DNA from: Antarcticibacterium flavum | Lineage (GTDB): Bacteria > Bacteroidota > Bacteroidia > Flavobacteriales > Flavobacteriaceae | Length of the DNA stretch: 64,000 bases | Assembly: GCF_006159205.1 (NCBI RefSeq) | Contig: NZ_CP040812.1 | Location: 4,092,001-4,156,000, forward strand | Direction: 5' to 3' | Shown here: positions 54,790 through 64,000 of the stretch, piece after piece | How the letters are laid out: each line of letters starts with the position of its first letter | Numbering within the stretch: position 1 is the first letter of the stretch | Translations under genes and position numbers: made by a program | The notes under the pieces: generated by a model | The model's input: the letters and a program-made list of their open reading frames with translations, nothing else | Database searches by the model: none | Told to the model about the DNA's origin: nothing

Positions 54790-56729
54790 CTACAGGCTAT
54801 TGAGTAATTCCACACTTTCCTCTAAAGAATCACTCCTTTGAAGGCGACGTTCAAGTCGCCGGGTATTTTTATCTTCTAAAAACACCAGTCTTTCCTGCAT
54901 TTGCTGCACCAGTTGAAGCTCTTTCAGGATCTCTGTTGGTTGAGAAGATTTTTCGCCCGCCCGGGCAAGGATCTTTTCAATTATCTCCTCTGTCACATAA
55001 TTGTAAAGCCTTTTCTTTTTTCTTACCGGCACCTGGTCACTAAAGGTGAAAGGATCAAAGGTATATTCTGTGTAAAGCTCATCAATCTCTTCCCTGCGGG
55101 TAGCAATATTAATGGCCGTGGTATGTATTTCTTTCATGATTTCCAGGTTCACAATAAGATCCTGGCCAATGGAGATCTTCTCATTCAAATCCTCTTCCCT
55201 CACAAATCTTTCCAGCTCCTGCTTATAGATACTCTCTCCAAAGTCCCTCCTTGTTTTTCGTAAGAGATAATCTACCAGGCCGTAATTGGATGGGAATTGA
55301 TAAATACTGTCCATTTTTATCTTTTGCCGGGAGATATTTTCATTAAGTCCGGAGATCTCCCTGGATGTTTCCAGGGTCTCCAGTTTTCCAGCAAGTCTTT
55401 CTACCAGGGAATCTCCCACCAGGTTCCTGTCCCTGAAATTCTCTACTATATAATGAAGGAAATTTTCCGGTTTTTCTTCCGGTTTGTATGTAAATATCTT
55501 TGTTTCCTGTTCTGTTTTAACCGTATCACGGGCAAGCAAATTCCAGGCATAATCCTTAAGTAAACCTTCCCTATTGTAGTATTCTACCTGTTCCTTGCCC
55601 AAAATATTGTTCCAGGGACGTATATATTCATTGATCTCTTCCTGTTCCTCGATCCAACCTAATATAATTTTTGTTTCCCCGTCCTGGGCGAGATTAAGAC
55701 TTTCAATCCTAAGATTATTCAATTCCTGAAGGTTAGTGCGGTATTTTGCCTCAATTTTACTCCAGTCTGCCAGTAACCTGCGCTCCTCTGAAGACAATGG
55801 ATAAAATCCCCGGTTAGTGCCCAGGGGCAGCCGTTGTGAGAGATCAATATCCTGATCGAACCGAAAGATCTCCTCTAGAATTCCCATGAGAGCATCTTCC
55901 CCCATTTGTTGTTCTTTAATATATTTGGAAGTTCGGGGATAACCATCACTAAAATGTAAACTAAGGGGTTTACCTGCAAGTTCTACCTTTGATTCTTTTT
56001 TAGCAAGTGCAGCCTGTAATCCCTGGCTTAAAGGAAAATCCAGCTTTTTGGGCCCTTCACCATTGCTCCTGGTTAGGCTTAAAAGCACTCCCTGGTCATA
56101 TTGTCGGGTTTCCCTAAGATCTTTCTGGTGGTAATTGAAGCCCCATTCTCCTATCATTAAACCATCTTCCAGCCTTCCAAAAACACTTAAAATATCTTCT
56201 GTTTCATTTGCATGGAAGTATTCAAACTCTCCATGCATAAGGCCATTCCTCATTTCTGTATGAAAATATTTCAGCCGTTTTTCGGGTTTTTTATTGGCGT
56301 AAAGTGTACTTTCTAAAAGGATCTCACCTTCAGGGAAACCCTCGAGATAATTCATTTCCAGATACTCATCTATGGTGTAAATAGAATAATCCAGGGAAAC
56401 ATCAGAAATATTGTTAATGGAAACAAGATGCTTTCTGTTTTCATAGATCCATTCACCCACTTTTTTATTTTCATCATAACTGCCTTTCCAGGAGGAATAA
56501 GTGGCCGAATTCTGTGAATCTGGAGATCGTTCTTCTCGAATAAAGGAGAAATCACCGTGCTTTATTTTACGTCCTTCCTTATCTTCATAATACTCAAAAC
56601 GGGCCGTTCCCGTAAGACCGGGGCAGGGGTGTAGGTGCTGTCATATTGCCTGATTTGCTGACTATTGCCTTCAAATATTCCTGTGAAAAAAATACCAATA
56701 AAAAATATTTGGTGTAAATGTTTTACCAT
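54790..56729 (-). CDS. Exported MORN-repeat-like protein (N-terminal frameshift)
   Basis: A secreted protein of about 646 residues if corrected. ATG 56729 gives a signal peptide (MVKHLHQIFFIGIFFTGIFE) and leads into QQIRQYDSTYTPAP. The body is in another frame: LTGTARFEYYEDKEGRKIKH, GEWIYENRKHLVSI, then GEFEYFHANETEDI and IGEWGFNYHQKDLR, a MORN-type pattern of G-x-W/F-x-Y. One base is missing in the G runs 56620-56629 (CCCC on the coding strand). The C-terminal half is helical and charged. Uncorrected translation could only start at GTG 56460. Function unknown; coupled to the DUF2490 barrel. Confidence 0.7.
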
Positions 56730-57161
56730 ATAAATTAATTTGCGAGCATGTGGTAGAATTAATTACGCCCTTTAAATCGTCTGCTAAAAAGCAATCATCG
56801 TTCCAAGGCATGGGAAAATAGTGATGATACGTGCCAATTACGGGAATAAACAAGAAGGAAATTCTTTTTTAATTTCCTTTATTCCTATATTTTTTAATTA
56901 ACTGATGTTCTGTTAAGCTTTAACCAGTTCGTTTTAAATGAGTTGTCAAATATAATTTACGAAATTTTATTTTTTATATAGCTGAAAATTGATTTATTCG
57001 TTCTGGATTTATTTGTGTAATAAATTAGTACAGCTCAACAATCCTTTAGCTGCTCCCCATTATTTTGGGTAATATTTCTACAGGTGAGGAGATTAAGCCT
57101 GTTAAAATAAAAAGGGATATGTTCTTACACATACCCCTTCAGTTTTTATTTTTGAAATAAC
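56730..57161. other. Intergenic stretch between two minus-strand genes
   Basis: No credible gene. It holds the terminator at 57108-57142 and an AAGGAAATT/AATTTCCTT inverted repeat (about 56857-56880), plus AT-rich sequence that should include the promoter for the MORN-like/DUF2490 pair. Confidence 0.5.
57108..57142 (-). terminator. Terminator downstream of the sugar dehydrogenase
   Basis: On the minus strand AGGGGTATGT-GTAAGA-ACATATCCCT forms a stem-loop followed by TTTTATTTT. It lies 20 bp past the stop of the PQQ-type dehydrogenase gene. Confidence 0.7.
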
Positions 57162-58289
57162 TTATTCCATTTTATTTAATCGAAGCACTTTGCCTTTTTC
57201 ATGATCTGTTACCAGGAAAATTGAGCCATCCCGTGCCTGGGCAACATCTCTAACGCGCTCTGCCACCGGTACTCTTTCAATTTCCTCTGCCTGTTCCCCT
57301 GTAATTTTTACTACCACGATCCCGCTGCTGGTAAGTCCGCCAATTATGGCGTGATCCTGCCACTCAGGATACATTTCTCCATCATAGAATATCATTCCGG
57401 AAGGTGAGATTGTTGGAGTCCAAACAATCACGGCATCTTCAAACTCCGGCCTTGTATCGTGATCTGGTATTTGGGAGCCGTCATAGTTCCTGCCCCAGCT
57501 TACTACCGGCCAGCCATAATTTTTTCCTTCCTGCACCAGGTTAAATTCATCACCGCCCATAGGCCCCATTTCAGCAACCCACAAGTTTCCGGTATTTGGA
57601 TCAATAGCAGCACTTTCAATGTTTCGGTGACCAAAGGACCAGATCTCATCCCTGGCATTGGAATCATTCACAAAGGGATTATCATTTGGGACCGTACCAT
57701 CCTTGTTGATCCTCACTATTGTTCCCATATGGTTGGTGTTGTCCTGTGCAGGATCGAATTGAAACCTTTCAGCCAGGGTTAAAAGTATATGTCCGTCATC
57801 TGTGAAAACAATTCGTCCTCCAAAATGTTTATCTCCTTGAATGGCAGGTTCCATGCGAAAGATCACTTCAAAATTCTCTAGACGGTCATTTTGAAATACA
57901 CCCCTGCCTAATGCGGTGGTGGCAGTACTGTCGGCACCCATTTCGGCAAAAGTTAGATAGATGTAATTATTCTGCTCAAAATCCGGATCCAGTGCCACAT
58001 CCAGCATCCCTCCCTGTCCTTTGGCAAAAACCTCAGGTGCTCCCTGGATTGGAGCTGATACATTATTTGCAGTGTCCATTACACGAAGGGTACCGGCACG
58101 TTCTGTAATTAGCAGTCGGTCATCCGGTAAAAAGGCCAGTGCCCAGGGATGCTCCAAATCCTCTGCAATGGTTTCAATGGTGATGGCTCCCTGGTCTCTT
58201 TCCACTGTAGGCTTCTGCGCAAAGAATAGTCCCGTACAGAAGAAGCATAGAAGAAATGTCTTTAAATTCTTAGTCATAGTCTTTTTCAT
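57162..58289 (-). CDS. PQQ-dependent sugar dehydrogenase (soluble GDH/YliI-like)
   Basis: 375 residues with signal peptide (LKTFLLCFFCTGLFFAQ). Six-bladed propeller of the GSDH family: LEHPWALAFLPDDRLLITER, GQGGMLDVALDPDFEQNNYI, KHFGGRIVFTDDGHILLTLA, SFGHRNIESAAIDPNTGNLW, EMGPMGGDEFNLVQEGKNYG. The conserved GHRN, H in HFGGR and W-E-GP positions that bind PQQ and Ca are present. It oxidises aldose sugars in the periplasm with PQQ supplied from outside if the cell cannot make it. Confidence 0.88.
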   Translation of the reverse strand: MKKTMTKNLKTFLLCFFCTGLFFAQKPTVERDQGAITIETIAEDLEHPWALAFLPDDRLLITERAGTLRVMDTANNVSAPIQGAPEVFAKGQGGMLDVALDPDFEQNNYIYLTFAEMGADSTATTALGRGVFQNDRLENFEVIFRMEPAIQGDKHFGGRIVFTDDGHILLTLAERFQFDPAQDNTNHMGTIVRINKDGTVPNDNPFVNDSNARDEIWSFGHRNIESAAIDPNTGNLWVAEMGPMGGDEFNLVQEGKNYGWPVVSWGRNYDGSQIPDHDTRPEFEDAVIVWTPTISPSGMIFYDGEMYPEWQDHAIIGGLTSSGIVVVKITGEQAEEIERVPVAERVRDVAQARDGSIFLVTDHEKGKVLRLNKME

Positions 58290-58790
58290 AATATATTTTT
58301 GATGGTTAATAAGCTAAGTATCTAAGTTACCACTACTTAAAAAACCTGCCAAAGGGCTTAATAAACAGTTAACAACTTGAAGGGAGACCGCTGCGCTGCT
58401 AGATACTAGATTATAGACCGCTTCGCTGTTAGACAAGCTTTTCGTGTTTGTTGTTCGGTGTTTGGTGTTTGTTGTTGGTGGGGTTATTGTGTTGCGAGAA
58501 TATTTATCATTTTTTCGAGGATATGGGTTATTTAACCACAGAGTTTCACGGAGTTTTTCACGGAGGACGCGGAGTTAATTCACTAAAGAAAGTTTGATGA
58601 ACAGCTTTCTTTCTTACAGTATGTTACAATTAAAAAAACTCCGTGAAACTTGCTTTTTAACGGTATAACTCTGTGGTTAAACCCGGGCCATTTGATAGTA
58701 TGATATTAACCACGATTGCACCGAGTCCAGCCTCTAGCCTCTAGACTCCAGACTCTTTTTTTCTCAATTCTCAATACTAACTACTCAATA
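58290..58790. repeat. Intergenic region with a long inverted repeat
   Basis: TTAACCACAGAGT (58532-58544) pairs with ACTCTGTGGTTAA (58668-58680), and inside it GTTTCACGGAGTT (58543-58555) pairs with AACTCCGTGAAAC (58637-58649). A second short repeat GACCGCT-GCGCTG/GACCGCTTCGCTG lies at 58386-58435. No gene. Confidence 0.75.
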
Positions 58791-61700
58791 CTACCTAATC
58801 TCCAAACTACTATACCCCTGCCCATTCCTGGTGAGCTGGATTTGGGTTGCTATTCTCTCTTTAAGGGAATCCACGTGGCTTATAATTCCTATGGTCTTCG
58901 AGGATTCTGCCTGCAATTTTTCCAGGGTATCGAGGGTTTGATCCAGGGTTTCAGGATCCAGGGTTCCAAAGCCTTCGTCAATAAAAAGACTGTTGATCTC
59001 CACATTTCGTGAAGCAAGGTCGCTTAAGGCCAGGGCCATGGAGAGGCTTAGGAGAAAGGTTTCCCCGCCAGATAAAGTTTTCACAGACCTTCGTTGCCCT
59101 CCCATATGTTCATCTATAGCTACCAGCCCGTCATCTTCATCTTCTTCCGGCTTGTCCAGGCGGTACCTGTCACTAAGGTCCCGCAGGCGGATGTTCGCAA
59201 GGTGGAGTAACTGACTCAAACTTAGGTCCTGCGCAAAATCGTTGAATTTTTTACCCGTAGAATCCCCAATGAGTTCATTGAGAAGCCTCCATCGTTTGAT
59301 CTCCTTTTCCTTCCCGGAGATCTCTTTCTTAATTTTTTCGATCTTTTCCCTGTTCTCCCGGTCGTTAAGCAGGAGCCTGTTAAGATGTTGACATTCTGCT
59401 CGCAGGCTTTCAAGTTTCGATTTGCTCTCCTGCTGTCTCAAACTAAGTTCTTCCTTTGTGTCCTTTACATCTGCCTGGCGGGAGCGCTCTAATTGGGAAT
59501 TAAGCAAATCCAGAGACTGGGAGTTTTTGCTTATCTCCCTGCCAATATTCTCTCTGGCTTGATAAAGTTTATGATATTCAGGATCTGGTAAAAGAGCATT
59601 TCCTGCCAGGGTGACATTTTCAAATCCTTTCTCCCGCACCATGCCGCTGAGGTCTTTTTCAAGGGTAGTGAGTTGGCTTCCTGCAGTTTCGATCTTCTTT
59701 TCCAGTTCCCCAATTTCAGCAGTGATAGCTTTGTCGAGTTCTGTAAGCCGGGTCCACCTGGTTTGCAGCTTTTGCGTATCTGCATTAATATCCTTCCCGG
59801 TATAAATAGATTCCAGCTTCGCTCTCAACTCCTTTCCCTCTGCACTTATCTCCATCATTTTTTCAATAAGGGGGAGTCCCGTCTCCACACACTGCAGGCT
59901 GCGCTGTTGCTTTTCATATTTTTCAAGGCTTTCGAGGGTGTTGTCAAGGTTCTCACAAACTTTTTTCCAGTTGGTTCCCCCTTCCCGTTGCAGCTCCCTG
60001 TAATTTTCTGCCAAAGATCTTTGCTGTTCTTTCAGTTCCTGCTGCCTTGCTTCCTTTTGCCGGTTTATTTCTTTCAAAGAGTTGGAATGTAGGTTCAGGG
60101 TGGTTTTATGAGCAGTGAGTTTTCCTGACCAAATTTGATAATTCTCTTCAGCTTCTTTCAATTCCTCATCCAGCTTGTCGCCTTTGGCAGGAACGCCTTC
60201 AGCAAATGGATGATTCGTAGCGCCGCAAAGGGGACAGGGTTCCCCATCTATAAGGTGGGCGCGATGCTGTTCAAGATCTTTCAGCAATAATTCATTTTGC
60301 TTTTTAAGGCTTATGATCTCTATCCGGTCGCGGCAGGTCCTTACTTTCCCTTCAGCCACTTTGATCTCCTGCGGAAGTTCCTTTACCAGCGGTAGGAGTT
60401 TATTTTCTTCAGAATTCAACCTATTAATTTCATCCGCTATAGTATCTATCTTTTCTGAATGGCTTACAGCTTCCCGAGCCAGAAGGAGGTTCTTTTTGAT
60501 CCTGATCTTTTCCGATCCTGTTTCCTGCAAATTCACTTCCTGAAGTTTGGGAAGCAACGTGTTAATTTTTTCTTCTGAAGCTGCTTTGATCTCCTGCAGT
60601 TCCTTTCGTGTGGAGGCAGGTTCCCGTTCGTTCAGGTCGCAGGCCAGTTCCCTGGTCTCTGTTTTGAAGATTTGCTGAAGGTGCTTAAATTCTGAACCTT
60701 TATTTTTTAACTCCTCCTGAAGATTCCTTACTTTTTCTGAAAATTCCTCAAGCCTTGTTTCCACTTCTTCCTGTAAGGTTTCCAGTTTGGTGAAACCGCT
60801 TATGTCCCGCAGGCAATCCTGCAGCTGTTGCAATGTTTCATTTTTTCGCTGACTCCTGGATTTAAAATCCCTATCCAGGTTGGCACAATCCAGCGTAAGT
60901 CGTTTCCAGTCCCTTAGTTCTTCAGCAAAATCCCGTACCTTTTCGTGCTGCTGTAGCTGGAGTCCGTAGCCGTCAATGAATTCCTTTAGGCTGTCCTCAG
61001 CTCGTTTTTTTTCAGAAGAGATCTTATCGATCTCTTTTAATTGTTGTTCTATGGTATTCTTGAGTTCGACATTCTTCTCAAGGGATTTAATCTCTTCTTC
61101 CAGGGGAAGGCAGTTCTTTTCCTTTTCCTGGAACTTGGCGGTGATCTCCACCAACTGTTCCTCTTCCAGCAGGTCCTTATTAATGACCGCTATTTCATCC
61201 TGCTGTTTTTGTATCTCTGCATTTACCAGCTTGTGTTTTTCCCAGGCCATCTTTCCCAGCTGCCGGTAGATCCCGGTGCCGGTGATCTTTTCCAGCAGTT
61301 CCCCACGCTCATCCTTTTTTGCTTTAAGAAATTGCGCAAATTCCCCCTGCGCCAGTAAAACAGATTTTATGAACTGGTTATAATTAAGCCCAATCAACTC
61401 CTCGTTCTTGCCCGGGACATCAGATTTTTTAAGGTCCAGAACAGCGCCGGTACCCTCATTGATGATCTCCATGTCATATTCCCTAAGATTCCCCGTGCGG
61501 GCGGTGGAAATGTTCCAGTGGGAGGTGTAGATCCCGGTTTTGCTTTCATAAGTCACCTTTGCAAAGGCTTCTTTTTGATTGCGGGTAAGGATGGCTCCTT
61601 TGGAGAGGATCTCATTCCTGCTTATTTTTCCCAGGCGCGGCACGTGGTTGAACAGGGCAAGAGAGATTACATCAAGAATGGTGCTTTTCCCGCTGCCGGT

Positions 61701-61814
61701 TGGACCCGTAATGGCGAAGAGGGAACTATGGGTAAAAGGTGGAGCCGTAAAATCTATAAGGCTTGGACCTTTAAGGGAATTTATATTGGAGAATTCTATT
61801 TTAAGTATTTTCAT
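58791..61814 (-). CDS. sbcC: SbcC, ATPase subunit of the SbcCD nuclease
   Basis: 1007 residues. N-terminal Walker A (ITGPTGSGKSTILDVISLAL, ~33-52), Q-loop region (NQFIKSVLLAQGEFAQFLKA), two long coiled coils around a zinc hook (GEPCPLCGATNHPF, ~525), and C-terminal signature LSGGETFLLSLSMALALSDL, Walker B LFIDEGFGTLDPETLDQTLD and the H-loop IGIISHVDSLKERI. All Mre11/Rad50-type ATPase parts are present. With SbcD it cuts hairpins and protein-blocked DNA ends. It follows SbcD by 3 bp, an operon. Confidence 0.95.
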   Translation of the reverse strand: MKILKIEFSNINSLKGPSLIDFTAPPFTHSSLFAITGPTGSGKSTILDVISLALFNHVPRLGKISRNEILSKGAILTRNQKEAFAKVTYESKTGIYTSHWNISTARTGNLREYDMEIINEGTGAVLDLKKSDVPGKNEELIGLNYNQFIKSVLLAQGEFAQFLKAKKDERGELLEKITGTGIYRQLGKMAWEKHKLVNAEIQKQQDEIAVINKDLLEEEQLVEITAKFQEKEKNCLPLEEEIKSLEKNVELKNTIEQQLKEIDKISSEKKRAEDSLKEFIDGYGLQLQQHEKVRDFAEELRDWKRLTLDCANLDRDFKSRSQRKNETLQQLQDCLRDISGFTKLETLQEEVETRLEEFSEKVRNLQEELKNKGSEFKHLQQIFKTETRELACDLNEREPASTRKELQEIKAASEEKINTLLPKLQEVNLQETGSEKIRIKKNLLLAREAVSHSEKIDTIADEINRLNSEENKLLPLVKELPQEIKVAEGKVRTCRDRIEIISLKKQNELLLKDLEQHRAHLIDGEPCPLCGATNHPFAEGVPAKGDKLDEELKEAEENYQIWSGKLTAHKTTLNLHSNSLKEINRQKEARQQELKEQQRSLAENYRELQREGGTNWKKVCENLDNTLESLEKYEKQQRSLQCVETGLPLIEKMMEISAEGKELRAKLESIYTGKDINADTQKLQTRWTRLTELDKAITAEIGELEKKIETAGSQLTTLEKDLSGMVREKGFENVTLAGNALLPDPEYHKLYQARENIGREISKNSQSLDLLNSQLERSRQADVKDTKEELSLRQQESKSKLESLRAECQHLNRLLLNDRENREKIEKIKKEISGKEKEIKRWRLLNELIGDSTGKKFNDFAQDLSLSQLLHLANIRLRDLSDRYRLDKPEEDEDDGLVAIDEHMGGQRRSVKTLSGGETFLLSLSMALALSDLASRNVEINSLFIDEGFGTLDPETLDQTLDTLEKLQAESSKTIGIISHVDSLKERIATQIQLTRNGQGYSSLEIR

Positions 61815-61817
61815 TTT

Positions 61818-63035
61818 TTAACCTGCATTTTCTTTTTGCTGTAACTCTTCGAGCAGTTCATCAAACGCCCCCAGGATCTCCCGGTGTGTATTTTCATCAT
61901 ACGCATGCCGCTCAATAAGTTCTGTGAAAACTTCCCGGGGTTTTAGATCCTCCAGTTGCCTGTTGTTATAGATCTCGCCTGCACCGCTAATTTTATTCCT
62001 GAAAGAAGCCCTGTGTTTTACGATCTCAAAACCCGGCTGTTGAAATCCGGTCACCAGCTCATCGAGTAAAAAGATCTTATTGGCATCATAATCTTCTTCC
62101 TGCATCTCCACTTCAATAAGAGTATCTAGTTCCTTAACGCTTCCCGGCTCCCTTAATTTTTGCTGAAGCTCTTCCAGGCTGCCACTTATTTTCAAAAGGC
62201 TGCGGAAGACCGGAACCGGAATACTTTGAGGTTCTCCTAAAGCGGCCGTGTCCAGCAACAGAACTCTTTTTTCATCCCGCCTTTCACTGAAAGATAGTGG
62301 CAGGGGAGAGCCGCTGTAGTAAGTTGGTACGGCTGCATTGACCTTTTGGGGTTTATGGATATGCCCCAGGGCGATATATTCAAAATAGTCCCCGAACTGA
62401 AGCGCATTAAAGGCTGCCTGGTTCCCAATTTGAATATCCCGTTCACTCTCAGAAGTTTCGGCCCCGGCAGCAAAGAGGTGGCCCATAGCAATGGCCGGCA
62501 CCCCTGGAAATTGCTGTTCACAGATCTCTGCTGCTCTGGAAAAAGTAAGCTGAATGCCTTTTCGAAGGGCTTCCAGCCTATCCTCATACGTATGCCCATC
62601 CCCGGCACTTCGAAGATCTGAATCCCTTAGATAGGGTAGGGCGGCTATCACTACTTCTGTTTCGCCCTGCTCATTTTTTACCGGTATAATTACCTCCTCC
62701 AGGTCTTCCGGGAGTCCGCCAATTACGTGCATATCCAACTCCCGCAGGATCTCTGCAGGGGCATTGAGCATAGCAGGGGAATCGTGGTTCCCGCCTGTGA
62801 GGATGATCTTGCAGTTGAACTTACGCAGCTCCATTAGAGCGCGGTAATATTGCCGGCGGGCATCTGAAGAGGGATTGGCAAGATCAAATATATCCCCGGA
62901 CACCAACAGGACGTCTACTTTCTCTTTTTCAATGGTGTTTCCCAGCCATTTTATAAAAAGATCAAAGTCCCTGGCCAGGTCGTGTTTATGCAGTTTTTTA
63001 CCTATATGCCAGTCGGCAGTATGGAGGATCTTCAT
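61818..63035 (-). CDS. sbcD: SbcD, nuclease subunit of SbcCD
   Basis: 405 residues. Mre11-type metallophosphoesterase motifs in order: HTADWHIGKKL, LLVSGDIFDLANPSS, ILTGGNHDSP, AMGHLFAAG and ALGHIHKPQ, so both metal-ion sites look complete. The C-terminal capping part (FEIVKHRASFRNKISGAGEI) is shorter and family-typical. First gene of the sbcDC operon. Confidence 0.95.
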   Translation of the reverse strand: MKILHTADWHIGKKLHKHDLARDFDLFIKWLGNTIEKEKVDVLLVSGDIFDLANPSSDARRQYYRALMELRKFNCKIILTGGNHDSPAMLNAPAEILRELDMHVIGGLPEDLEEVIIPVKNEQGETEVVIAALPYLRDSDLRSAGDGHTYEDRLEALRKGIQLTFSRAAEICEQQFPGVPAIAMGHLFAAGAETSESERDIQIGNQAAFNALQFGDYFEYIALGHIHKPQKVNAAVPTYYSGSPLPLSFSERRDEKRVLLLDTAALGEPQSIPVPVFRSLLKISGSLEELQQKLREPGSVKELDTLIEVEMQEEDYDANKIFLLDELVTGFQQPGFEIVKHRASFRNKISGAGEIYNNRQLEDLKPREVFTELIERHAYDENTHREILGAFDELLEELQQKENAG

Positions 63036-63237
63036 GAATTCAGTTTTTATTTTTCAGCAGTTTCCGAAAATAAGAAAACTACCGGAAAAGATGAGTATGC
63101 TTTTAGAAATGTAAAAATAAGTTTGCAGGGCGACAAGAGGTGACGTTATTGGCTGCAATTACAATGAAATTAATCTTTCTCTTCAGCAGCCATTCAGAAT
63201 AAAACAGGAGATATATGGCTTCAGAAAAACAGAGAAC

Positions 63238-63690
63238 CTATTGGAGCAATTTTTGTTTTTGCTTCTCAAATTCTTCCGCAGTAATTACCCCCTGGTCCAG
63301 TAATGATTTAAGTTTGGTTAACTCATCTGCAATGCTAAATACTGGAGAGGAGCTGCCGGGTGTAGAGCGATTATTATATGCATTAATATATTTCGCGCAC
63401 AGGGCCTTTATCTCATTCGCCTCTTTTTTCCAGAACCCGTGAACGTGTATGGGATCATTGCCCGTACTTTTTATTGTAATAGTAGAACCAAATAGGTGGC
63501 TGTCCACAGTCACTCCTGTAATATTTTTAAAGTGAAGGGTTTCGGTATCTTCAGAGACCAGGTGAAAGTTCTTCCTTCGAAATTCTATATGCTCCTCGTC
63601 TATGACCAGTACATTGGGCGTAAAGGGATGAAGGTCCCGGGTCAGGGTTCTAAGGAAATAATTTGATTTAAAGATTACCGGCTCTGTCAT
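63238..63690 (-). CDS. bPH/SHOCT-domain protein
   Basis: 150 residues. N-terminal PH-like beta domain (about 1-105; VLVIDEEHIEFRRKNFHLVS, KNITGVTVDSHLFGSTITIK) and a C-terminal SHOCT motif (ADELTKLKSLLDQGVITAEE, FEKQKQKLLQ). SHOCT ends are short oligomerisation modules. No signal peptide. Role unknown. Confidence 0.8.
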   Translation of the reverse strand: MTEPVIFKSNYFLRTLTRDLHPFTPNVLVIDEEHIEFRRKNFHLVSEDTETLHFKNITGVTVDSHLFGSTITIKSTGNDPIHVHGFWKKEANEIKALCAKYINAYNNRSTPGSSSPVFSIADELTKLKSLLDQGVITAEEFEKQKQKLLQ

Positions 63691-63779
63691 ATTGCAAGGT
63701 TGATGTTACTGCACAATTTAAAGTTTTTAATCAAAGCCTGCAATAGCTGTAAGTAATGTAGATTTTGTTTGACCAGTCC

Positions 63780-63810
63780 TTAAGAATATTCTGTATTAAA
63801 ATATTCTTAA
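63780..63810. promoter_or_regulatory. Inverted repeat upstream of the trhA-like gene
   Basis: TTAAGAATATT (63780-63790) and AATATTCTTAA (63800-63810), perfect 11-bp arms with a 9-bp spacer. Located 45 bp before the start codon; it could be an operator or part of a weak terminator. Confidence 0.5.
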
Positions 63811-63854
63811 TGCCTTTCCATAGCTGCATCAATTCAATTATATTAAAAGAGACA

Positions 63855-64000
63855 ATGAAGGACCAAATGAAAACTGAACCATCCCCCGGTTACTATCCGC
63901 CTTATGAGGAAACGCTGAATGTTATCTCCCATGGCTTTGGATTTGTTTTAAGTATCCTTGGCCTGGTGTTGCTTATTGACCGGGCAGCTAATTTTGGAGA
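63855..64000 (+). CDS. trhA: Hemolysin III/TrhA-family membrane protein, N-terminal part
   Basis: Runs off the window end. MKDQMKTEPSPGYYPPYEET then LNVISHGFGFVLSILGLVLL, with the His of the first helix (E-x-LNxxSHGxG) that marks the PAQR/TrhA family. Start ATG 63855; ATG 63867 is an alternative. Only 48 residues are visible. Confidence 0.75.
   Translation, partial: MKDQMKTEPSPGYYPPYEETLNVISHGFGFVLSILGLVLLIDRAANFG

Noticed and set aside
56370..56555. Minus-strand 61-codon frame
   Set aside because: Shadow of the MORN-like protein in another frame.

Overview
The window is chromosomal DNA from a marine-type Bacteroidetes, most likely family Flavobacteriaceae (Gramella/Salegentibacter-like). 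Support: GLPGLI-family proteins, a TonB-receptor-like protein with an N-terminal carboxypeptidase-type domain, DUF2723 and DUF2490 proteins, a BfmA-type mobilisation protein, a SAM5-type integrase, a promoter of the TTG-N19-TAnnTTTG type, and starts mostly without strong Shine-Dalgarno sequences. I ran no database search; assignments rest on motif recognition.

Left flank (1-10975): end of a LuxR-type regulator, a large DUF2723 membrane protein, a co-directional run of four GLPGLI genes plus the 3' remnant of a fifth, ending in a TonB-receptor-like outer-membrane protein, then a small membrane protein.

Mobile island (about 11200-45854): an integrative and mobilisable element next to tRNA-Pro(GGG). 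It carries a coupling ATPase, a relaxase and BfmA (11.2-14.7 kb), ssb, and a radC gene split by a 3511-bp recombinase-in-trio (RIT) element. The RIT has a 6-bp target duplication and three tandem tyrosine recombinases, the first frameshifted. A TlpA-like gene follows. The centrepiece is 22381-43985: fifteen gene cassettes, all on the + strand, each beginning GTT... and ending in the 8-10 bp reverse complement of its own start. They are separated by long imperfect-palindrome attC-like sites. This is integron cassette architecture with no IntI in the window (a CALIN-type array). Five copies of one IS1182-family element, one intact-looking pair and three decayed, sit at the same position and orientation inside attC-like sites. 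Target duplications of copies 3 and 5 are swapped, which records that a block of five cassettes entered the array by IS-IS recombination. Cargo includes a VIT-type Fe/Mn transporter, a multicopper oxidase fused to a CopB-like domain, an ArsR/MerTP/GDCCVxC mercury operon, a serine hydrolase, a Crp/Fnr regulator with an M20 peptidase, small membrane proteins and lipoproteins. The island ends with a SAM5-type integrase facing away from tRNA-Pro.

Right flank (45928-64000): DJ-1/PfpI protein, S24 repressor-like regulator, zinc alcohol dehydrogenase, an IS110/IS1111-type element with an amber stop lying inside a minisatellite, GAF histidine kinase, a MORN-like/DUF2490 pair, PQQ-type sugar dehydrogenase, sbcC-sbcD, a SHOCT protein and the start of a hemolysin III-type (TrhA) gene.

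Three genes (near 6691, 15538 and 56620) carry single-base shifts in short G/C runs. They may be real mutations or sequencing errors and need read-level checking.
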